This document shows, piece after piece, positions 1 to 5,158 of a stretch of DNA of 7,540 nt (position 1 is the first letter of the stretch; each line of letters starts with the position of its first letter). The DNA comes from Candidatus Colwelliibacteriota bacterium (GTDB lineage Bacteria > Patescibacteriota > Minisyncoccia > UBA6257 > Colwellbacteraceae). The notes beneath the pieces are model-generated. The model was not told the origin of the DNA and did not search any database. It saw only the letters and a list, made by a program, of their open reading frames with translations. Where the stretch lies: contig DAIDBC010000051.1 of the NCBI GenBank assembly GCA_027310265.1, forward strand, positions 1 through 7,540. The letters run 5' to 3'. Made by a program: the position numbers and the translations under genes.

Positions 1-819
1 CTCGGCGCCTCAAGCGGCGGGGCACGGCGCTGGATAGATATCGGACCGCTTACGCTCCAGCCCTCGGAAATAATAAAACTGATTTCCGTAATATATCTTG
101 CCGCATGGCTCTCGAACGCCAAAGACGACAGCCGCCGCAAAAACTTCATTGAAGGCTTCGTGCCGTTCATAGCGATTTTCGGTCTGATAGGGTTGCTGTT
201 GCTGCTGGAACGCTCGACCAGTTCGGCGGTGATCATTCTCGGCTCGGCGCTTACGGTTTATTTCGTCGGTGGAGCCAGAGGCAAATATATAATCACCACC
301 GTTCTGATCGCGGCTCTGGTAGTCGGCCTGTTTGTCTTTATGACCCCGTACCGCTGGAATCGCATTGCGACTTACCTCAACCCTTCGGCCGATTCTTCCG
401 GTGCGAACTACCAAATCAATCAGTCTCTCTTTACAATCGGTTCCGGCGGCATCTTCGGAGTGGGCTACGGCAATTCCGCCTCCAAAAAATATCTGCCCGA
501 ACGGATCGGGGACGCCATCTTCGCCATTATCGCTGAGGAATTCGGCTTCGTGGGGTCGGTCACCACAATCGGCCTGTTCTTCGTGTTGGTGGGCCGCGGC
601 TTGATGCTTGCGCGGCGCATCGCTGATCCGATTGGCCGATTACTCTTGGTCGGATTCTCAACTGTAATCGGCATTCAGGTTTTTATGCATATCGGCGCGG
701 TCTCGGGATTAATCCCGCTAACTGGCGTGCCACTGCCCTTTGTAAGTTACGGCGGCACTGCGCTCGCGGTCTTTATGACCATGGTCGGGATAATGTTAAA
801 TGTAAGCAAGAATGCGTAA
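1..819 (+). CDS. ftsW: Cell-division SEDS glycosyltransferase FtsW, 5' end missing
   Basis: FtsW is a polytopic inner-membrane enzyme that polymerises lipid II into glycan strands at the septum, working with a class B penicillin-binding protein. The frame is open from base 1, so the gene begins upstream; the GTG at 160 is internal. The visible 272 residues start in the conserved RRWIDIGPLTLQPSE segment (residues 9-23). Hydrophobic segments lie near residues 27-38, 53-70, 76-92, 96-114, 173-203, 211-235 and 245-267. The large extracellular loop carries NYQINQSL and ends in GDAIFAI. Its Asp (residue 171, bases 511-513) aligns with the catalytic Asp of SEDS polymerases (E. coli FtsW HTDFIFA). 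The C-terminal signature GLIPLTGVPLPFVSYGGT is intact. The usual EPD/QPD motif before the following helix reads ERS. RodA is the main alternative, but the adjoining murG favours FtsW. The stop overlaps murG by 8 bases. Confidence 0.93.
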   Translation, partial: LGASSGGARRWIDIGPLTLQPSEIIKLISVIYLAAWLSNAKDDSRRKNFIEGFVPFIAIFGLIGLLLLLERSTSSAVIILGSALTVYFVGGARGKYIITTVLIAALVVGLFVFMTPYRWNRIATYLNPSADSSGANYQINQSLFTIGSGGIFGVGYGNSASKKYLPERIGDAIFAIIAEEFGFVGSVTTIGLFFVLVGRGLMLARRIADPIGRLLLVGFSTVIGIQVFMHIGAVSGLIPLTGVPLPFVSYGGTALAVFMTMVGIMLNVSKNA

Positions 820-1963
820 ATTCAGAGTGCTTATGACCGGCGGGGGAACAGGCGGCCACGTTTACCCGCTTATAGCGGTTGCAGCAGAGCTTCAGGTACT
901 TGCAGGAGAAGCGGGGATCAACCTGGACCTACGCTATCTCGGTTCCTACGGCCCGTACAAAGGACTTCTTGAACTGAATAATATCCGCGTAAACCGGATA
1001 GTCGAGAGCAAACTGCGCCGATATTTTTCGGTTTCCAACTTTATCGATGCCCCGAAGTTCGCTTTCGGTATCCTGCAGGCGCTTTTCAAAATATTTTGGT
1101 TTATGCCTGACGTCGTTTTCTCCAAGGGCGGGCCCGGCGCGCTCGCGGTGGTGCTCGCCGCCCGGTTCTACCGCATCCCGGTCATAGTTCACGAATCAGA
1201 CACTGTGCCCGGGCTGACCAACTCCGTATCCGGCCGCTATGCCAAAGTGGTTGCAATCTCGTTCGAGTCTGCGGCGGCGTATTTCCCGAAGAAAGATATT
1301 GTTCTGACCGGCAATCCTATCCGCACCTATTTACTGAATGATTTAGAAAGGGAATCGAAAGAAAATAACAAGGGATTCTTGGGTTTCGATCCCGCGCTCC
1401 CGCTTGTCCTAGTAACCGGCGGTTCACAGGGCGCCTCGGCGATAAACGAATTGATCCTGGATAACCTGGCGCGGCTTTTGTCCTTCACCCAAATTTTGCA
1501 CCAAACCGGCCGTAACAATTATGAGCTGGTTCTTGCAAGATTGGAGTCGGTCGGCGGCTTAAGCGAAGAAGTGAAAAGGCGCTACCGCCCGGTGGATTAT
1601 TTTGAAAACGAAATACGCACCGCTTACATCGCTTCGGACTTGGTAGTGAGCCGCGCAAGCGCGGGCAGTATTTTTGAGATAGCAGCGTTCGGCAAACCAT
1701 CGATTTTGATACCGCTCCCGCCGGAGGTGGCGGCGGGCGACCACCAAACAGCGAACGCGAATGACTATGCTAAAACGGGTTCGGCCATAGTGATGGAGCA
1801 AGCCCGGATAACCGCCGAAAATTTTGTTTCCGAACTTAAAGAACTGCTCGTAGACGGAGATAAACTCTCCAAAATGAGCGCGGCCGCAAGGGGTTTTGCC
1901 AAACCGGAAGCCGCTTTAAATCTAGCCAAAATAATCCTAAAATTGGGTTATGGTGCGAGTTAG
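812..1963 (+). CDS. murG: UDP-GlcNAc:lipid I N-acetylglucosaminyltransferase MurG
   Basis: MurG transfers GlcNAc from UDP-GlcNAc to undecaprenyl-pyrophosphoryl-MurNAc-pentapeptide (lipid I), giving lipid II on the cytoplasmic face of the membrane. The 383-residue protein is slightly longer than typical bacterial MurG (about 355-370). It has the two-lobed GT28 layout. The N-terminal glycine-rich loop GGGTGGH is at residues 10-16, FSKGGPGAL at 103-111, HESD at 127-130 (HEQN in E. coli) and TGNPIR at 166-171. The second-lobe loop GGSQGA is at 203-208, SRASAGSIFEIAAFGKP at 280-296, and a DHQ segment at 310-312 sits where E. coli has the nucleotide-sugar-binding DRQ-type residues. The start is chosen because ATG lies eight residues before the first motif and overlaps the ftsW stop, which suggests translational coupling; no Shine-Dalgarno sequence is visible. 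Its 3' end overlaps gltX by 14 bases. Confidence 0.95.
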   Translation: MRKFRVLMTGGGTGGHVYPLIAVAAELQVLAGEAGINLDLRYLGSYGPYKGLLELNNIRVNRIVESKLRRYFSVSNFIDAPKFAFGILQALFKIFWFMPDVVFSKGGPGALAVVLAARFYRIPVIVHESDTVPGLTNSVSGRYAKVVAISFESAAAYFPKKDIVLTGNPIRTYLLNDLERESKENNKGFLGFDPALPLVLVTGGSQGASAINELILDNLARLLSFTQILHQTGRNNYELVLARLESVGGLSEEVKRRYRPVDYFENEIRTAYIASDLVVSRASAGSIFEIAAFGKPSILIPLPPEVAAGDHQTANANDYAKTGSAIVMEQARITAENFVSELKELLVDGDKLSKMSAAARGFAKPEAALNLAKIILKLGYGAS

Positions 1964-3350
1964 GTTTGCGCCCTCTCCCACGGGTTCATTGCACATCGGC
2001 GGGGCACGCTCCGCTTTATTTAACTGGTTGTTCGCTAAATCTGAAGGCGGGCATTTTATCCTGCGAATTGAGGATACTGACCGCGAACGGTCAACTCCGG
2101 AATCAGAGGCTGATATCCTGGACGGACTCACTTGGTTGGGTATCACTTGGGACGAGTTTTACCGTCAGAGTGACAGGATGGGTATCTACCGTGAATACCT
2201 AAAAAAACTGGTTGATGACGGCAAAGCTTACTATTGTTTCTGTTCCAAAGAAGATTTGGAGGCGGAGCGGCAAAGTATGTCAGCAAACGGTTTGCCACCG
2301 AAGTATTCGGGCCGCTGCCGGACGCTTTCCAAAGAAGAAGTTGCTAAAAGACTGGACGCAGGGAGAGATCACGTGATCCGTTTCCGCGTACCGGAAAAGG
2401 AAATTGCATTCCGCGACATTGTACGCGGTTCGGTGAAGTTCGACGCCGCGCTGATGGGCGACATTATCATCGCCAAGAATCTCGACGAACCGCTCTACAA
2501 TTTTGCAGTAGTAATTGACGACGCCCTGATGGCCATAACCCACGTGATAAGAGGGGAGGAGCATTTATCCAATACGCCGAAACAAATTTTGCTTGCCGAA
2601 GCACTGGGGATGGAAGTGCCGCAATTCGCGCACCTGCCGCTCATCTTGAACTCGGACAGGACCAAAATGTCTAAACGGATGTCGGATGTCGCGCTGCACG
2701 ACTACCGCGCCAAGGGTTATCTGCCGGAAGCGATTGTTAATTTCATCGCTTTCTTGGGCTGGCATCCGCGGGAGGACAAAGATGTGATGAGTGCAGACGA
2801 ACTAATAAAAGAGTTCGACTTAAAACGCGTCCAAAAAGCTGGGGCGGTGTTTAACGTCGAGAAACTGGACTGGTTGAACAGCCATTATTTGGGAAAACTC
2901 GCACCCGACGCACTCACCAAAGCTGCGGCGATGTTCGTGCCGGAATCATGGCATCTCACCCCGGCAATCATGGAAACGGTAAGGAACCGCATCAAAAAAC
3001 TTTCGGAGCTGCCGGATTTAGTGAGATTCTATTTCGAGCTGCCGGATTACGACACAGATTTACTGCGCTGGAAAGACATGCCGCTAACACAGGTGGCGCT
3101 TAATCTAGAAGGGGTAAAAACCGTGTTGGACAAAACCGACGAAGCGGACTACAAGCGCGACGTTCTCGAAAAACGCCTTGCGCCACTCGCGCCGGAAGGG
3201 AATAGGGGGGAGATGTTCTGGCCGCTGCGGGTAGCCTTATCCGGTGCCAAAACTTCGCCGGGGCCGTTCGAGATAATGGAGGCGTTGGGTAAAAAGGAAT
3301 CCATAAACCGCGTCGAAGCAGCGACTATAAGGGCACGGAAAGCAAGTTAA
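1950..3350 (+). CDS. gltX: Glutamyl-tRNA synthetase
   Basis: This class I aminoacyl-tRNA synthetase charges tRNA-Glu with glutamate in the cytoplasm. The 466-residue length is normal. The N-terminal Rossmann fold has APSPTGSLHIGGAR at residues 7-20 (HIGG as the HIGH signature) and RIEDTD at 39-44. KMSKR is at 239-243. C96-x-C98, Y119 and C123 reproduce the zinc-binding pattern CxC...YxxxC described for E. coli GluRS, so the zinc site appears intact. The C-terminal part, from about residue 310, is the helical anticodon-binding region. Whether it is discriminating or also makes Glu-tRNA-Gln (with GatCAB) cannot be decided here. The ATG lies inside the end of murG in another frame and the first motif begins six residues later, which leaves little room for another start. 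Its position between murG and a wall hydrolase gene suggests co-transcription with envelope genes rather than a shared pathway. Confidence 0.97.
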   Translation: MVRVRFAPSPTGSLHIGGARSALFNWLFAKSEGGHFILRIEDTDRERSTPESEADILDGLTWLGITWDEFYRQSDRMGIYREYLKKLVDDGKAYYCFCSKEDLEAERQSMSANGLPPKYSGRCRTLSKEEVAKRLDAGRDHVIRFRVPEKEIAFRDIVRGSVKFDAALMGDIIIAKNLDEPLYNFAVVIDDALMAITHVIRGEEHLSNTPKQILLAEALGMEVPQFAHLPLILNSDRTKMSKRMSDVALHDYRAKGYLPEAIVNFIAFLGWHPREDKDVMSADELIKEFDLKRVQKAGAVFNVEKLDWLNSHYLGKLAPDALTKAAAMFVPESWHLTPAIMETVRNRIKKLSELPDLVRFYFELPDYDTDLLRWKDMPLTQVALNLEGVKTVLDKTDEADYKRDVLEKRLAPLAPEGNRGEMFWPLRVALSGAKTSPGPFEIMEALGKKESINRVEAATIRARKAS

Positions 3351-3354
3351 AATC

Positions 3355-4599
3355 ATGAAACGGTTCTTCCTGGCGTCCACTATCCTAATAGTTTCGCTGC
3401 TTATAACCGCCATGCCGGCCTTGCAACCGAGAACGGCGTCTGCAATCACCGCCGACGAACTACGGCAGGCGATCGACGCTAAATCTAAAGAGTTAGATAA
3501 CCTAAACAGCCAAATTAAATCTACCCAGGCCCAGCTCGACACACTAAGCAACCAAAAACAAACCCTGAAGGGAGATATAACCAAACTCAATTACACCATC
3601 AACCAACTGCAACTCTCCATCAAAGCGAGCGAAACAAGCATACAAAAAATGACGTTGGAACTGGCCGATCTGAACGACCAAAAAACCCAGACCGAGCAGG
3701 CGATCTTAAACAACCGCGAAGCCATCGGCGCGACTCTGCGCGAGTTGCAAACTAAAGGTCAAGAGGAACTGCTCACGGTCCTTCTCAAAAATCAGAGCCT
3801 GTCCGACGGTGTGACGGAACTCCAAAACCTCCAGAACTTTCAGGACAAACTACATTCCAGCATCGACACGATGACAGTTTTGTCAGCCGACCTTGCACAG
3901 ACGATAAACGAGACCACCCAGAAAAAGACGGCTATCGAAGTGGAAAACGAAAATGCGAAAAACAAGCAGCTTATAGTACGGGACCAAAAGAGTCAGAAAA
4001 ATGCGTTACTGGAAGACACTAAAAACAAAGAGAGCGTTTACCAATCGCAGTTAAGCGGTCTGCAGAAACAGCGCGATTCGATCGGCCAGGAAATAGCCGA
4101 CCTGGAGCAGCAGCTGCGCGCCAAATTCGACCCCAGCGTCCTGCCGCTGAAGCGCCCGGGCGTCCTCGCTTATCCGCTCGTTAGCGTGCTCGTAACCCAG
4201 CCATACGGCGCGACCGCTTTTGCCCAGCGCGCCTACGGCACCAAATTCCATAACGGTATAGACTTTGCCGCCTCCATCGGTACGCCAATCACGGCTGCCG
4301 ATGACGGCACAGTATTCGCAGTAGGGAACAACGGTCGCGTGCAGTACGGTAAATATATCGTGATAAAACATGGCAACAATTTAGCGACCCTATACGCACA
4401 CCTCTCAAGGCAGATTGTGAGTGTCGGCATGCCAGTTGTTAGAGGACAAGTAATCGGTTACGCCGGTAATACTGGTTATGCCACCGGCCCGCACCTGCAT
4501 CTTACTGTCTATTGGGCGCCCAGCGTAACGCTCCAGTATATCTCCGGCGCCGGTCAGATACCGATCGGAGTCACTATTAACCCCGCAGACTATTTATAG
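3355..4599 (+). CDS. Secreted coiled-coil M23 (LytM/EnvC-like) metallopeptidase
   Basis: A predicted exported peptidoglycan endopeptidase or hydrolase regulator of 414 residues. Residues 1-30 form a signal peptide: MKRFF start, a hydrophobic core to about residue 22, and an ASA cleavage motif at 28-30. Residues 33-255 are a long Gln/Lys/Glu-rich coiled coil, like EnvC and other division-associated LytM proteins. The M23 domain occupies about 265-414. Its zinc ligands look complete: H299 and D303 (HNGID) and H382 of GPHLHL, with H348 (YAHL) and H380 as catalytic-site histidines. Unlike degenerate EnvC/NlpD activators it could therefore be an active enzyme that cleaves peptide cross-links. It starts 4 bases after gltX, so it should be transcribed with ftsW-murG-gltX, consistent with trimming septal wall. 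A weak GGAAAG lies 12 bases upstream of the ATG. Which peptide bond it cuts cannot be read from the sequence. Confidence 0.93.
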   Translation: MKRFFLASTILIVSLLITAMPALQPRTASAITADELRQAIDAKSKELDNLNSQIKSTQAQLDTLSNQKQTLKGDITKLNYTINQLQLSIKASETSIQKMTLELADLNDQKTQTEQAILNNREAIGATLRELQTKGQEELLTVLLKNQSLSDGVTELQNLQNFQDKLHSSIDTMTVLSADLAQTINETTQKKTAIEVENENAKNKQLIVRDQKSQKNALLEDTKNKESVYQSQLSGLQKQRDSIGQEIADLEQQLRAKFDPSVLPLKRPGVLAYPLVSVLVTQPYGATAFAQRAYGTKFHNGIDFAASIGTPITAADDGTVFAVGNNGRVQYGKYIVIKHGNNLATLYAHLSRQIVSVGMPVVRGQVIGYAGNTGYATGPHLHLTVYWAPSVTLQYISGAGQIPIGVTINPADYL

Positions 4600-4605
4600 T
4601 ATAAT
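4577..4605 (+). promoter_or_regulatory. Predicted promoter for a leaderless small gene
   Basis: A perfect TATAAT -10 box is at 4600-4605, immediately after the stop codon of the M23 gene, with a partial -35 TTAACC (4 of 6 matches to TTGACA) at 4577-4582 and a 17-base spacer. Transcription should begin about 7 bases after the box, near 4612, and the next ATG is at 4613. The message would then start on, or within a base or two of, the start codon. No terminator separates this promoter from the upstream operon, so read-through is also possible. Confidence 0.6.
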
Positions 4606-4612
4606 TAGTCAA

Positions 4613-4765
4613 ATGGATATTCAGGCGTTCCTAAAGGATTTAAGCAACTTAGGCGGAACCGCAATCGGCCCATTGAAGAGCGTCATTACAGTTCTGGCCC
4701 AGATTATGATCCAGATCCTGCAGTTCATAACTGAACTGTTAAAGATGCTGGTTACCAAAATGTAG
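4613..4765 (+). CDS. 50-residue amphipathic-helix small protein, unknown function
   Basis: I do not recognise this ORF as a known family. It reads MDIQAFLKDL at the N-terminus, has a GG...GP turn region near residues 14-20, and then a long helix from about residue 21 to the end. In residues 21-50 the polar side chains (K22, T26, Q30, Q34, Q37, E41, K44, T48) recur every 3-4 positions. They form a single narrow polar stripe on an otherwise Leu/Ile/Val/Met/Phe surface. Such a helix could lie in or cross a membrane, or self-associate through the stripe. Net charge is about +1 and there is no signal peptidase site. Support for expression is positional: a consensus -10 box ends 7 bases before the ATG, and the ORF fills the space before the next hairpins. 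A secreted peptide, a membrane regulator and a toxin-like peptide are all possible. A chance ORF remains possible at this length. Confidence 0.55.
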   Translation: MDIQAFLKDLSNLGGTAIGPLKSVITVLAQIMIQILQFITELLKMLVTKM

Positions 4766-4773
4766 GTCACTCA

Positions 4774-4826
4774 CCCCACGATGGGGGATAAATCATTAAA
4801 AAATAAATCCCCGCCAATAAGTGGGG
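4774..4826 (+). promoter_or_regulatory. Potential bistable RNA element (two hairpins or one long hairpin)
   Basis: Two local hairpins are visible. The first is CCCCA (4774-4778), CGA, TGGGG (4782-4786). The second is CCCCGC (4809-4814), loop CAATAA, GTGGGG (4821-4826). The same segments also pair across: CCCCAC (4774-4779) with GTGGGG (4821-4826), and GGGGAT (4784-4789) with ATCCCC (4807-4812), both perfect 6-base helices. The two folds exclude each other. The second GTGGGG ends 13 bases before the next ATG (4840). Two copies of ATAAATC (4788-4794, 4803-4809) lie in the A-rich linker. No U-tract follows on the plus strand, so this is not a plain terminator. On the minus strand the second hairpin is followed by a T-rich run, so a weak minus-strand terminator is an alternative. 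No known riboswitch class was recognised. Confidence 0.45.
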
Positions 4827-4839
4827 CAAATACAAAAAC

Positions 4840-5001
4840 ATGGCTCGCTACTAATGCAGAAAGTGTAAAGAGGTTGTCTATACTTCAAAACCACTAAGCG
4901 TTACCGAAAGGCACGCCGAGTGCGGCGAAATGATGGTCCCAGATTGGACCTATGTGGATGAATATACTAGAAGGAGCGACAACGATGAGAGCCAGAAATG
5001 A
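4840..5001 (+). pseudogene. Small CxxC...HxxC zinc-finger ORF with TAA at codon 5
   Basis: The frame from ATG 4840 reads MARY, then TAA at 4852-4854, then 48 open codons to TGA at 4999-5001. The part after the stop has a clean zinc-finger pattern, C6-x2-C9 and H25-x2-C28 (counting the stop as codon 5), followed by GEMMVPDWTYVDEY and a charged tail. No ATG, GTG or TTG lies between the stop and the first Cys, so the finger cannot be made by simple downstream initiation. One base change at 4854 (TAA to TAT or TAC) would give MARYYCRKCK, a natural start for a small zinc-ribbon protein. I therefore read it as a real gene broken by a nonsense mutation or a base-calling error. Stop-codon read-through is less likely. 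The ORF ends 2 bases before a strong terminator hairpin. I cannot name the family. Confidence 0.5.
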
Positions 5002-5005
5002 CTAA
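4971..5005 (+). other. Shine-Dalgarno site plus 6-codon micro-ORF (possible leader peptide)
   Basis: AAGGAG at 4971-4976 is followed, after 8 bases, by ATG at 4985. The ORF encodes MRARND and stops at TAA 5003-5005. It lies in a different frame inside the 3' end of the interrupted zinc-finger ORF. I found no other Shine-Dalgarno sequence this strong before a start codon in the window. The stop codon overlaps the first bases of the terminator stem that begins at 5004, so a ribosome finishing the micro-ORF would cover the 5' arm of the terminator. That geometry resembles leader-peptide attenuation. The alternative is chance, because AGAAGGAGC also encodes part of the zinc-finger ORF's charged tail. 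Confidence 0.3.
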
Positions 5006-5033
5006 TTCTCTCCGCCGCACGGAGAGAATTTTT
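5004..5033 (+). terminator. Strong rho-independent terminator
   Basis: A perfect 11-base-pair stem AATTCTCTCCG (5004-5014) / CGGAGAGAATT (5020-5030) with a 5-base loop CCGCA runs straight into a TTTTT tract (5029-5033). It points rightward and closes the small-gene transcripts begun at about 4612, as well as any read-through from ftsW-murG-gltX-M23, insulating murC from upstream transcription. The reverse direction lacks a comparable U-tract. Confidence 0.88.
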
Positions 5034-5063
5034 GATTTAATAACATCATCAACATATCACCCG

Positions 5064-5072
5064 TGCTATACT
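5064..5072 (+). promoter_or_regulatory. Extended -10 promoter for murC
   Basis: TGCTATACT contains an extended -10 (TG, one base, TATACT at 5067-5072). No good -35 box is found 16-18 bases upstream, as is common for extended -10 promoters. Transcription should begin near 5079, giving murC a leader of about 80 bases. It sits 30 bases after the terminator, where a new promoter is needed. Confidence 0.55.
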
Positions 5073-5090
5073 AAAACATTAGCGAGGGGA

Positions 5091-5150
5091 GCGGCGTTCC
5101 AAGCCCGTCAGAGTCCTGATATGAACGTCGCATAATGTATGTTATACGAC
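5091..5150 (+). promoter_or_regulatory. Structured 5' leader of murC with alternative folds
   Basis: A 9-base-pair helix (one G-U pair) forms between GCGGCGTTC (5091-5099) and GAACGTCGC (5123-5131). It encloses a small hairpin GTCAG (5107-5111) / CTGAT (5116-5120). A second hairpin, GTCG-c-ATAA (5127-5135) / TTAT-a-CGAC (5142-5150) with loop TGTATG, uses bases 5127-5131 of the first helix, so the two folds compete. The second hairpin ends 8 bases before the murC ATG. There is no Shine-Dalgarno sequence. I checked the motifs I know for TPP, cobalamin, SAM and guanidine-II riboswitches and hammerhead ribozymes and saw no match. Regulation by this leader is inferred from base pairing only. Confidence 0.42.
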
Positions 5151-5158
5151 ATATATAG

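Noticed and set aside
10..414. 134-codon minus-strand ORF opposite ftsW
   Set aside because: Composition is low-complexity and Arg/Gln-rich, it has no recognisable domain, and it lies opposite a clear conserved FtsW frame that is open from base 1.
3005..3046. 13-base direct repeat GAGCTGCCGGATT within gltX
   Set aside because: Both copies encode ELPD segments of a normal helical region of GluRS; no other repeat units follow, so it is coding coincidence.
3237..3590. 117-codon minus-strand ORF spanning the gltX/M23 junction, with hydrophobic stretches
   Set aside because: It covers the well-supported C-terminus of gltX and the signal peptide of the M23 gene; its hydrophobicity mirrors those codons and no promoter or initiation signal is visible.
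4801..4826. Plus-strand terminator at the second C/G-rich hairpin
   Set aside because: The hairpin is followed by CAAATAC rather than a T-run, so it does not qualify as an intrinsic terminator on the plus strand.
5091..5150. murC leader as a known riboswitch or ribozyme (TPP, cobalamin, guanidine-II, hammerhead or twister)
   Set aside because: Short fragments such as CCTGAT or CAAGCCCG recall conserved motifs, but the full consensus elements and pairings are missing.
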